A DNA stretch of 64,000 nucleotides from Leucaena leucocephala. Lineage: Eukaryota > Streptophyta > Magnoliopsida > Fabales > Fabaceae. Position 1 is the stretch's first letter. Each line of letters opens with the position of its first letter. Shown in pieces: positions 48,901 through 60,519 of this stretch. The notes beneath the pieces were generated by a model. The model was not told where the DNA came from, did no database searches, and saw nothing but the letters and a program-made list of their open reading frames with translations. The stretch covers positions 7,068,001-7,132,000 of the forward strand of contig CM073518.1 of the NCBI GenBank assembly GCA_037074615.1. The letters are read 5' to 3'. The position numbers and the translations under genes are program-made.

Positions 48901-51900
48901 ACCTTTACTTTGTGTCAATTACAATTAGTTAAAAGGAAATGCGCCAGTCCATTTAAGGTCCCAAAACTTACAAATAATAGTCCATTGTAGCTAAATGTTC
49001 CCCAACTCTACCTTCTAGATAACGATATAGCTTATTGCAATAAATTCATCGTAATTTTACATAGAACCATGTAATTTTAGAATTTGTATGATTTTTTTCA
49101 CATGTAATTTGAAAATTAAATTATTCCAGTAATTGTTCCGATATCTTGCACTCTAGTAGTAATTTGGTTTTCATCATGGGAATGAGAGAAAATATGATAG
49201 TGATTTCATTTGCAGATTAATTACATTCTATCATTTGAGGAAGTCACTCTGAAGTTCATTAGTGCTGGTGAACAGGTAACTTCCATATTGTTGGCCTTTT
49301 TAGCTATATGAAACTCTGGGTCTAACCTTCTCTTTTCACCTTAATTCTGGATTTTTTTGACTTTGCTACTTGTCAGTTTGTTTCAATTAAATATGTGAAA
49401 ATTCACCGTTGTATCTGCTTATCTGCAGGATGCTTTGAGAACTTTTCTATTGCGGAAACTTGATAGTTTAGCAAAAGATGATAAATGCCAGATAACAATG
49501 ATATCCACATGGGCAACCGAGTTATACTTGGACAAGGTTCTTCTGAAATCTTGGCACTTGGAAGGACATTTTGTTCCCCATTTTTAATTTTCTTTATATC
49601 CTTTGCTATGTTCTAACCATATTGTCTGGTAATGTAAGAGAAGGATGCTTATTTTTATAAAATTATCTCGATATCCCTTTTTAAACCTGACATGTATTCT
49701 CAACATTTACGTTGCTATTTGTCTACATTGACTGCAGTACTTTGTTGTGTAACTATAACCATGTCAAAATAGTTAGAAGATGTGAAAGTTTATTGTTTGT
49801 TGGAGAAGCAAAAAATCTGAACCATCACTATGAAATGAAAAAATTGCCATGCTTGGCAGTAAACTGGTTAGTACCAGTTTATGGTTTGGTTTTAGTAAAC
49901 TGGTTGGCAATTTCTGGGACTCCTTTGAGATTTTGGGAAATTAGAACTGCTACTTCAAATATATTCTTTGGCTATTGAATTATGACATTTTTATTTTAAA
50001 ATTGATTTGGTTTTCATATCTGATCTTTAGATAAATCGATTGCTTTTGGAGGATGACTCTTCTTGGGAGAATCACAATTCAGAGTACCAATCGATCATTA
50101 AAGAGTTCCGTGCTTTTCTCAGTGACTCCAAGGATGTATTGGATGAAACAACTACGATGAAACTTTTGGAAAGGTAGTAGTTTGGTTTATACTTGATACA
50201 AATACTTCACATGGTGTGTCTTTTCTTCAATTTTATCAGTACAATTCCCTTAGATAATACATTTGAATTCTCTCAACCCTTTATATTGAAGGAATTCAGA
50301 GAAGAAAACGTTCTTTGATGTTTAGTTCTATCATGCAAAAGATTGCTACAAAATAAAAAGGGGGGCTGTCATCAATATTTCAATTTTCAAATTCATTCCA
50401 CAGTTAATTTCTTGTCATTTTGTCAGTACACTCTGAAAGCTTGGTTAAAGGTACTTCGTATGCTGTAATCATTTTATAATTATAATTTTGTAATTTTCAA
50501 CAGTTACGGAAGGGCTGAAGAATTGGTTTATTTTGCTAGCCTAAAAGGCCAGTATGAGATCGTTGTCCATCATTACATTCAGGTGGTTTGATCTTTACTC
50601 TGGTTCCAGTTCTTGATCTCTTTAATTGTTAAAATATAAAATCCATGAGTGGTTATCTCTACCTTATTCCTTCTTAACGCTTATTATTGTGAGTTTTCAA
50701 TTCAGCAAGGAGAAGCGAAAAAAGCATTGGAAGTGCTTCAGAAACCTGCTGTGCCTGTAGACCTTCAGGTACTATTCAAGCTCTAGGATTTGGGTTGTGA
50801 TAGTTTATTTGTCTATTCTATCTTACTTCCTAAGCTTATGTGGTTGCTACTTTTATTATGGATTGGAGCCTAGTAATTACTGTTTAAAAAATCTTATGAA
50901 GTAAATATTGGGTTTATTATGCAGTACAAGTTTGCTCCAGACCTTATTGCCCTTGATGCATATGAGACTGTGGAGTCATGGATGGCTACGAAGAACCTGA
51001 ACCCAAGGAAACTGATTCCTGCAATGATGCGTTATTCAAGTGAACCTCATGCAAAGTACTCGGCTTATTCACTTTTGTATCTTCAATTAGTTAAGTGCTT
51101 ATCATACTGTACAGAAAGGAGTTCATAAATTTTCTTTTCTTTTCTTTTCTTCATGTGTAATGCAGGAATGAGACGCATGAAGTCATCAAGTATCTTGAAT
51201 ATTGTGTTCATAGGTTGCATAATGAAGACCCTGGAATTCATAACCTGTTGCTTTCTTTATATGCAAAGCAGGTTTAATAGTTTACTCGTTAGAACTTTTG
51301 ATATTGTGATTATGATAAGTTTCTTACATTCTAATTGCATCATGGTATCATAAAGGTACAATATCTAGATGAATAGATGTGCACTATGATGGGATCAATG
51401 GTTGTTATTAATCAGTCGTGGTTGAGATACCTTATATGGAATTGGTAATCTCTGCCTGGTGTATGTCATGCATTTGAATTCTGAAATTCTTCTAACATTT
51501 AACATCAAGTTTAAAAGTGAAATGTCATGATTGGGGCTGCATTTGTAAACACATAGCAAATTCATATCAATTTGTTATAAAAAGATTTCTATAAGCTACT
51601 GTGATACGTTTACTGTCACAGTAGCTGTAACCTTAGCTTAGTTTACTAGGACCAAGCGTTATAAATGGGAGAAACAGAATGTAACGTCTTCAGGCTTAGA
51701 ATGATTCAGTGAACAGAATACAGTTACTCAATTTCAGTTGACCTCTCTTTCCTTTAACCTTCCTTCTGCTTCTTTCCTCTTCTACCTTCTTGCTTCTGGT
51801 TTTCCTTTCTTAGACTCTTCTTCTTTCATCTCTGATTAGCGAGACAATCGACAAATTCTCTTCTTCCTTACAATTCTAATCAACAAAGCTACCAGTGGTA

Positions 51901-54900
51901 TCAGAGCCAGACCTTCTTCGGACCTCCCCTGCGGACGCTGAATGGTAAAGATTCGTCGGCAAGAAAACTCATGACCGATGGACGATAGGTTACAGAACGT
52001 GGAGCAGCAACTGTTCAAGGTCGATGAGCTGCAAGAGACGGTATTGGGCTTCCGGGAAGAGATGCAGATGATGGGTCGAGCATTCCGTCAAGAACTCCAG
52101 ACTATGACCCAAGAAAGGCGGGATATAGCGCACGGAGCGCCCCATCGCAATGGACATCAGAGGAATGACGACAATGGCGACGACCGGCGAAGGACTAGGC
52201 TGCCCAGAATGGATTTTCCACGATACGATGGGAAGAATATCCATTCTTGGATATGGAAATGTGAACGTTATTTCCGTTTAGAAAACATCCTAGAGGAGTC
52301 GAAGGTGGATGCTGCGGCAATGCATTTGGACGGAGATTCTTTTCAGTGGCAGTTAACCGTTGAGCGGAGATGGGGTGAGTACCGTCCTACTTGGACAAAA
52401 TACGTAGAGCTTCTGACAAACACTTTTGGGCCACCTTACGAGAAGCCTATGATGGAATTAACGCATCTTAGGCAGATGGGATCATTGATGGAGTTTAACA
52501 TCCAATTTGACACGATTTCAACAAGACTGGATCTCCCAGAAAAGTATTTGGTAGATGTATATGTGGGGGCACTGAAGGAAGAGATTGCGGACTCAGTGCA
52601 AATGTTTGACCCACAATCGTTGGTGGAAGCAAGGCGGTTAGCAAGAATTCAAGAAATCGCGGTAAACCGTCGGAGCAACAGAGCAGTGGGAGAGAGGGCT
52701 GGGAGGCCTGCGTCGGGGTCGGCGGCATTTACCAGCCAGCCAACCACTTACAAGAATGCGTTATTGAAGGGAGCGACTCCTTCCCGAGTCAGCGAGGCGC
52801 CGGCGGTGAGTAAAGAAGCGGCTCAAGAGATCAAGAACCTTCCAAGATTCGTTCGCCCAATTAAGACGCTAACGGCTGAAGAGGAAGCGGATCATCGGGC
52901 CAGGAATTTATGCTTTTATTGTCACGAGAAGTTTTCTCGCGACCACCGTTGCCCGGAAAAACAGAAAATGCAATTACATTTTCTGGCATGCGAGGAGGAC
53001 GATGAAATCCCTGTAGGCACTTCTGACAGTATGGAAGGTTTTGAGGAGTCAGTACCGTTGCTTTCCTTGCATGCCATCCATGGTAAGGAAACAGCGGAGA
53101 GCATGAAGATTGTAGGAAATGTGGGCAAGAGGAATATTTACGTGTTGATTGACAATGGCAGTACCCACAATTTTCTTGACCTCAATCTAGCAAGGAAAAT
53201 GGGATGGAAGGGGGAAGGTGAGAGAATATCTTGGGTACAGGTGGCAGGAGGTCGTAAGCTGAAAGTTCATGGGGTTTGGGTAGACTTCAGATGGAGAATG
53301 CAGGGCATGGAGTTCGAGGCTACGCTCAGAATCATAGACCTGCACACGTATGACATGGTACTGGGATTAGAATGGTTAAGGTCCATTAAGAATGCGTATT
53401 GGGAGTATGACAGGATGATGATGCACTTCTGGTACAAGGGGAGATTGTGCAAATTACAAGCAGTAGGCCCTAGGACCTTGGATGTGGTTCCGGTGATTAA
53501 GTTGAATTCTCATGGCAACAAGGATCAGCAAGTATATCTGGTTCAGCTTTTAATGCCTAAAGAGGAAAAAGAATCCCTTTGTTTCGCGGTTCAGGCTGAA
53601 GTCAAAGGGTATCCTGAAGAAGTGCAGAAGGTTTTGGATGCGTTTGAAGATGTTTTTAAGGAGCCACAAGGTCTACCTCCTTTAAGGATTGGTCATGATC
53701 ACCCCATTGTACTTTAGGAGGGGACAAATCCCATCAATTTAAAACCCTATCGTTACTCTGCAGCACAGAAAGATGTAATTGAGCAACAGGTTGAAGGTCT
53801 CCTACAGAATGGAGTATTGCAAGAGAGTTGTTCTCCCTTTTCAGCTCCTATAGTCTTGGTAAAGAAGAAGGATGGGTCATGGAGAATGTGTATTGATTAC
53901 AGGGAGCTTAATAAACATACCATTAAAAACCAGTACCCAATTCCCTTGGTGGAAGATTTGTTGGATGAATTGCACTTAGCTAAATGGTTTACTAAGTTGG
54001 ATTTAAGAGCAGGATATCACCAGATCAGAATGGTACCCAGAGATTGCCATAAAACAGCTTTTAAAACCCATTCCGGGCACTATGAATGGTTGGTCATGCC
54101 CTTTGGGTTGACCAATGCCCCTGCCACATTTCAAGGAGCAATGAATGACATTTTCAGGGCCTTCCTTCGAAAGTTTGTATTAGTTTTCTTCGATGATATA
54201 CTTATTTACAGCTCATCGATGGAAGATCATGTATCTCATTTGAAGTTGGTGCTCGAGGTCCTGCGTAACCATCAGTATTTTGTTAAAATCAGCAAGTGTA
54301 CCTTTGCTGCCAGAAGTGTTGAATACTTAGGTCATATTATTTCAGAGGGGAAGGTGTCTACGGATCCTAAGAAGATTCAAGCGGTAGTTGATTGGCCAGA
54401 ACTTAAGTCTGTGAAACAATTGAGGGGCTTCCTTGGATTAGCTGGGTATTATAGGCGATTTATTAAAAGCTATGGAGAGCTGGCGAGACCTTTAACTCTG
54501 CTCACGCGTAAGGATGCATTTCAATGGTCTGAAGCAGCTGCTGTGGCTTTCTAGAAATTGAAGGATACTTTAGTCTCAGCACCTTTACTAGCCTTGCCAG
54601 ATTTTGCTAAAAGATTTGTAGTGGAAGCTGATGCATGTGGGGCAGGAGTAGGAGCTGTACTGATGCAAGAAGGGCAACCTGTAGCGTTCTTTAGCAAGGC
54701 ATTGGCTCCACAACATATTAAACTCTCCATATATGAGAAGGAATTGTTAGCAGGGGTTCTTGCAGTAGAAAATTGGCACCAGTATCTAGAAAGGGGGTGT
54801 TTTAGTATTACAACAGATCAACAAAGCCTTAAATATCTACTTGGGCAGAAGCTAAAAACGCCATTCCAAATGTACTGGATTGCTAAGCTTATGGGGTATG

Positions 54901-57900
54901 ATTATGAGATCCAATATAAGAAGGGCAGTGACAATTCTGTGGCTGATGCGCTTTCAAGGTTGCATGGTTCGCAGATTTTACAGATGACATTGGACACTAG
55001 TTCTCCTGAGCTTTTAGGATTGATAAAAGGTTCATGGGAAGATGATTCAGTGGTAGCTGACATTTTGGCTAATATCAAACAGAAAATTGATGGTTCTGTG
55101 GGAAGGTTTTCATGGGATGGAGATGTTTTACGCCGAAATGGAAAAATAGTGGTGGGAGATGTTGCTGCTACTAAACAGCAAATTCTTGAGTGGCTTCATT
55201 CTAGTGCCCAAGGGGGTCATTCAGGGATTAACGCTACCTATCAAAGAATTCGAGGTCTTTTTTGGTGGAAAAATCTGTACAAGGAGGTGGAGGAGTTTGT
55301 GAAGGGGTGTGACACATGTGCTCGTTGTAAATATGAAACTGTGGCTTCTCCAGGGTTACTGCAACCACTGCCCATTCCTAGCAAGGTTTGGGAAAGTATA
55401 TCTATGGATTTCATAGAAGGTCTACCCAAATCTAATGGAAGGGAGGTGATTTGGGTTATAGTTGATCGTATGAGTAAATATGCGCATTTTCTCAGTCTAT
55501 CTCATCCATTTACAGCTTCCTCACTAGCTCAAATCTTCCTTGATCAAGTGTATAAGTTGCATGGGGCACCAGCAGAAGTAATAAGTGATAGGGACCCTAT
55601 TTTTATTAGCAATTTTTGGAGGGAATTTGTTAAAATCCTGAAGATTGAGCAGAAATTATCATCAGCCTATCATCCACAAAGTGATGGACAAACAGAAGTT
55701 CTAAATCGCTGCCTGGAGTCATATTTGAGATGTATGTGTTGGGAGAATCCTAAGGAATGGAGTCATTGGGTTCCTTTAGCAGAATGGTGGTACAACACTA
55801 CCTTTCATACTTCTACCAAAGCAACTCCATATGAGGTACTATATGGACAGAGACCACCAGTTTATCTTCCTTATATTCCTAGATCTGCGATTATTGAAGC
55901 AGTGGATAGAAGTTTTACAGAAAGAGAAAGGATGATTGCTGTTTTAAAACATCATTTGCATAAGTCAGTCAATACTATGAAGCAAAGGGCGGATGCTAAG
56001 AGGTCAGATAGGGAGTTTCAGATAGGACAATGGGTTTTTTTAAAACTGCAACCTTATAGACAGATTTCTGCTGCAACAAGAAGTAATCAGAAATTGGCTC
56101 CAAGGTTTTATGGTCCCTATAAGGTGATAGGGAAAATAGGGTCAGTTGCTTACAGATTGGAGCTACCACCTGAATCAAGGGTTCATCCTACATTTCATGT
56201 ATCTCTTTTGAAACTTTGTCCGGATCCTAAGGTTAAACAGAGGCATCCTCCCATTGATTACCCTACAGTTCCCAATTCTCAATATCCTGAAAAGGTGTTA
56301 AATACTAGGGTAGGCAGGAAGAAGAAGCGCATCATTACTGAAGTATTGGTACAATGGAAGGGATATCCAGAGGAAGAAGCTTCTTGGGTTTCTCTCTACA
56401 ATCTACAGCAGCAATTTCCTGAATTTCAAATGACCAACCCTTGAGGTCAAGGGTTGTTTTAAGGGGGGGGGGGTAGTGTTATAAAAAGATTTCTATAAGC
56501 TACTGTGATACGTTTACTGTCACAGTAGCTGTAACCTTAGCTTAGTTTACTAGGACCAAGCGTTATAAATGGGAGAAACAGAATGTAACGTCTTCAGGCT
56601 TAGAATGATTCAGTGAACGGAATACAGTTACTCAATTTCAGTTGACCTCTCTTTCCTTTAACCTTCCTTCTGCTTCTTTCCTCTTCTACCTTCTTGCTTC
56701 TGGTTTTCCTTTCTTAGACTCTTCTTCTTTCATCTCTGATCAGTGAGACAATCGACAAATTCTCTTCTTCCTTACAATTCTAGTCAACAAAGCTATCACA
56801 ATTCACATTAAATTGTCTGTATTTCTGCTTCTTATGTATGAAAACAAAAGCCTTCATCTTTACCCTGTTCATCCTTAAAATTGGAATGGCATGATTTTCA
56901 TTCATATACATACACCCGGCCTTCATCACAAAATCATATGCATAAAATGGAAATATCTATTGACATTTGATTGAGTCTTAAAGTTGTCTCATTTCTTACT
57001 TCCTTCAGGGGAAACTTGGTTTGTCTTAATGAGATTTGAAGAAATGGAGGACTTCTTTCATTTGTATGATATGGACTTTACGCATATATGTATTTAACTT
57101 AGGCTTCCTTGTCTAATGAACAGGAAGATGATAGTGCACTTCTTCGATTCCTACAATGCAAATTTGGAAAAGGACAAGAAAATGGCCCAGAATTTTTCTA
57201 TGATCCTAAGTATGCTCTACGTCTTTGCTTAAAGGAAAAACGAATGCGTGCATGTGTTCATATATACAGCATGATGTCTATGCACGAAGAGGCAGTTGCT
57301 CTTGCACTACAGGTAACAGTAATGCTTATAATTCTTGCATACCAATCTATTATAGGCATATATGCAATAGTAATATAGTTCTATTTGAACAACAGCTTTA
57401 TGAAAGTTCATTTGATATGTCGGATCAGTTGTAGTCATGTCTTCTGAGGATGTTGGTAGTAGCATAAAATTTTCATTAAATTGAGGAACAATTCATGGAT
57501 GAAATCCTGAATGTATTTTTGTGTCTATCCCTTGGCTCAAAGAATGCCAAAATATTTGAACTACTGTTTTGTTGAGAGCTTTGGGTTTCCATCTGTCTTC
57601 TTTATATTCTCCCTACTCCATTCTGGTTGGATTCTGACTGTGATGGCTAAAGTGCAAAGGTTGCAGTCATCTTGAAATCATGGAGCTCTTCAAGATCTGT
57701 GGAAAAAGTTGTTAAGCCATTTTCAAATAGAGGTCCTCTGATTTGTGAGATCTGTACTGCTTATGCATGAAACATAATTCTTCTAAGATTTTAAAAGTCT
57801 TTTACCTTACTCAGTTCTTTCTTAAGATTTTTGATATTCTGTGGTGATAAGTCACTTTATTTTGCGTTAGGTTGATCCAGAGCTAGCTATGGCTGAAGCT

Positions 57901-60519
57901 GATAAGGTTGAAGATGATGAAGACTTAAGAAAGAAGCTTTGGCTCATGATTGCCAAGCATGTTGTTGAACAAGAAAAAGGAGCTAAAAGAGAAAATATAA
58001 GGAAGGCAATTGCATTTCTTAAAGAAACTGATGGCCTATTAAAGATTGAGGATATACTACCCTTCTTTCCAGACTTTGCCCTGATAGATGACTTCAAGGT
58101 ACGACTAATTTTCCCTTTAGTTTTTCCATCGACAACGATTAATTTCAAACGCAGGCTTTAGTCTGATCAATACATTCAATGATACTCCCTCCAGTCCTTA
58201 ATATAAGAGTTAGTTGGGGGGTTAGATTTAGTCTTAAATATAAGACCTCAATCCACTCTGTCCCTCAAATTTATAATTTTTTCCCTCGAAGTATCCCTAT
58301 TGATTGCATACATTAAGGGGTTTCCCTCCAATAGTAGTCATGATAAAAGATGGTATTTTAGGAAAACCAAACTATATTTGTTACAAATAACTAACATAGT
58401 TAATTTTTTTAATCTACCCAAATTAGTTATCTAACTCTTATATTAAAGACTAGAGGGGTACTAATTTTAACTCAGAAGTCTATAGTACCCCCACAAGTAA
58501 GGTATGATGAGCATCTCATTGGAAAGTGAAAACAGGATGGACAAAATAACCATCCCTTTATTACTCCTTTAGGATCAAAGAATATAAAGTGTTCCTTCTT
58601 TAGATTTTTTTTTTTCATCACATCCTTATGATCTTGTGTATAAAAGATAAATGATATAATCAGCTGAGCTTGTAACAGGTTCATTTGATATGAGATGAGG
58701 ACCCAATGTATGATGATACATCCTATCCACTTGTATGTATTTTGTAGTAGATACAAAGGAAAAACGTGCTTGATTAGTGATTGAAATTCTTTAAGAGAAT
58801 TGAACCTGCTAAATTGATCTTGGTTTTTAATCACCATAATTTTACTATTTCATTTTGTATAAAACGTGAATTTTCTTGTCAGCCCAAGCACACGCTACTT
58901 TTGAGAAAGTAATAAGCCATGACCATTCAGACCTCATGACAATATTCTGTTGCCCTTTTCTTTTGTGATATATTTGAAGAATAAAGGATCCATTCACGCC
59001 AAGTACTTCTGTGCTTATGATGATTATATTATTGAACTTGGTTTTTCTGATTCTTTCATTGGGGAATTTATCTGAATATGTGCAGGAGGCTATCTGCTCA
59101 TCGTTGGAGGATTACAACAAACAAATTGAACAGCTGAAGCAAGAGATGAATGATGCAACACATGGTGCTGACAACATCAGAAATGATATCAATGCACTTG
59201 CTCAGAGATATGCTATTATTGATCGGGATGAGGAATGTGGGGTATGGATCTTCCTAGTAGTTGTGGTAGAGCTGCACCTTTTTGTTTCAAATTGTTCAGA
59301 ATCTTCAGATTTTGACTTGGTCATCAGATATATTTAATCTTTCTTTGGCCTAACATCAGATGTATTAAATCTGACCTGCATTAGTTTTGATGGTCACTAC
59401 ATTGCTCAGGTCTGGACTCACTTTTGAATCTGCTTGATAGGTGTGCCGACGAAAAATTCTAACTGCCGGCAGGGAGTATGGCAGAGCTCGTGGTTTTACA
59501 TCAGTAGGACCAATGCCTCCTTTTTATGTCTTTCCATGTGGACATGCCTTCCATGCACAATGCCTGATTGCCCATGTGACTCGTTGTACTGATGAAGCCC
59601 ATGTAAGTACAATATTGTTTCCTCCTATTTATTAGACATCTCACAAGGAACCACAGCTACATGCACACACTATGGACAATACAAAGAATACACGATTGAC
59701 CTATGGCTCTAATAGTGCACCTTTCATTTTTACTTGTCTTGATCATTTGGTGTAGCTTAAAAGAATCTGTAAGGAATCTGTATTCTTTTGGCTTGTTCTA
59801 ATGTTTAATTATTAAGGGGGATCAGGCTGCTTCCCGTAGCAGTGTCATTGCCCCAATTCTGAAATAATATTTTGTTGTTATTATTGCTTTATCGACATTT
59901 TCAGCTGAATCTAACGGGATTTGTGACTGTTGCAGGCTGAGTACATACTGGATCGGCAAAAGCAACTTTCTTTGATGGGTGGTGAAGCAAGGAGGGACTC
60001 CAATGGTGCCCTTTCTCTTGAAGACTCCACCATACCTAGCATGAGCCCATCGGATAAGGTTTGTTCAGAATATTTTGTTATGCATTAACAGGTATCAGTA
60101 GAAATTGGGGAAAATCTTGCATTCTGCTTTGGTTGTTGATCTTCATTTTGAATTCTACATATTCCGTGTTTCTTTTTTTAAAAATAAAATAAAATTACCT
60201 GCATATACTTGACTGCTGGAATCACTTTTGAAGACGACCAATTTGTAGTTAGGCGCACTCTACATTAAACCAGCAAATGCTTAAACTTGCATGAAAACGT
60301 GTGTGAAGTAAGAAAATATACTGATGTCAAATTGATGGACAGCTCCGATCACAATTGGATGATGCAATAGCAAGTGAATGCCCATTCTGTGGCGAACTGA
60401 TGATCAAAGAGATTTCTTTGCCTTTCATCCTTCCTGAGGAATCGCAGCATGTTTCGTCGTGGGAGATAAAACAAAATGTTAATGTTGGAAGTCAGAGAAA
60501 CATCCCTCTACCTGTATGA
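45981..60519 (+). CDS. VPS18: Vacuolar protein sorting-associated protein 18 (HOPS/CORVET core subunit)
   Basis: VPS18 is a class C core subunit of the HOPS and CORVET complexes that tether endosomes and prevacuolar membranes to the vacuole. Coding exons: 45981-46143, 46495-46707, 46816-46955, 47103-47198, 47503-47570, 47740-47841, 48058-48199, 48310-48453, 48538-48657, 48782-48838, 49216-49275, 49429-49536, 50031-50173, 50504-50582, 50706-50768, 50925-51055, 51166-51271, 57124-57312, 57871-58098, 59086-59241, 59441-59602, 59936-60058, 60343-60519. The joined frame is open for 989 codons plus stop, the usual length for plant VPS18. The N-terminal half is the Pep3/Vps18 propeller region, then an a-solenoid with clathrin-repeat character. 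The C-terminal RING ligands are C835, C838, C869, H871, H874, C877, C944 and C947. Intron 5 uses a GC donor (CAG|GCAAGT); all others are GT-AG. Intron 17 (5,852 bp) holds a chromovirus, and intron 19 a Stowaway MITE. The start is MEQGRQVF, as in other plant VPS18 proteins. Confidence 0.96.
51573..51894 (+). repeat. 5' LTR of intronic chromovirus
   Basis: 322 bp, starts TGTTATAAAAAG and ends AAAGCTACCA. It contains a perfect 11-bp inverted repeat AGCTACTGTGA / TCACAGTAGCT (51,594-51,604 and 51,616-51,626) and a TATA box TATAAAT at 51,660-51,666. Confidence 0.95.
51896..51908 (+). other. Primer-binding site, tRNA-iMet
   Basis: TGGTATCAGAGCC, one base after the 5' LTR, matches the 3' end complement of plant initiator methionine tRNA. 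Confidence 0.95.
51978..56444 (+). pseudogene. Chromovirus gag-pol frame with two in-frame TAG codons
   Basis: A single frame runs from ATG 51,978 to TGA 56,442-56,444, broken only by TAG at 53,715-53,717 and TAG at 54,552-54,554. Part 1 (579 codons): Gag with FPRYDGKNIHSWIWKCERYF; zinc knuckle CFYC-x7-HRC at about residues 312-321; protease-like LIDNGSTHNF near residue 392. Part 2 (from about 53,718): reverse transcriptase with KKDGSWRMCIDYRELNK and catalytic FFDDILIYS. Part 3 (54,555-56,444): RNase H (EADACGAGVGAVL), integrase zinc region (GGHSGINATYQR, CDTCARCKYE), DDE core (MDFIEGLPK, SDRDPIFISNFW, YHPQSDGQTEVLNR), GPY motif (RFYGPYKV) and a chromodomain (VLVQWKGYPEEEASW). Both TAGs sit at domain borders (before RT, and between RT and RNase H). 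With the stops the element cannot make full Pol unless UAG is read through. Confidence 0.92.
56461..56473 (+). other. Polypurine tract of intronic chromovirus
   Basis: Two A followed by eleven G, three bases before the 3' LTR, in the expected place for plus-strand priming. Confidence 0.9.
56477..56798 (+). repeat. 3' LTR of intronic chromovirus
   Basis: 322 bp. It differs from the 5' LTR at five positions, all transitions, including the last codon-like end CTATCA versus CTACCA. It is followed by the TSD CAATT and then VPS18 intron sequence. Confidence 0.95.
58185..58458. mobile_element. Stowaway-like MITE in VPS18 intron 19
   Basis: Ends CTCCCTCCAGTCCTTAATAT and (reverse complement of the right end) CCCCTCTAGTCTTTAATATA are near-identical inverted repeats of about 28 bp with one gap, extending to 'aagagttag'. 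TA flanks at 58,183-58,184 and 58,459-58,460 give the Tc1/mariner TSD. Length 274 bp, without coding capacity. CTCCCTC is the canonical Stowaway terminus. Confidence 0.88.

Larger units (their letters stand above)
51573..56798 (+). mobile_element. Chromovirus LTR retrotransposon in VPS18 intron 17
   Basis: Complete Ty3/gypsy element of 5,226 bp with exact TSD CAATT (51,568-51,572 and 56,799-56,803), two 322-bp LTRs, primer-binding site, gag-pol with C-terminal chromodomain, and polypurine tract. The small size, short LTRs and chromodomain fit the Reina-like group of chromoviruses; the clade is my inference. The LTRs differ at five sites, all transitions (about 1.6 percent), so the insertion is recent relative to the other elements here. 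It lies in the sense direction of VPS18, so its LTR polyadenylation signals could cut transcripts short. Confidence 0.95.
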
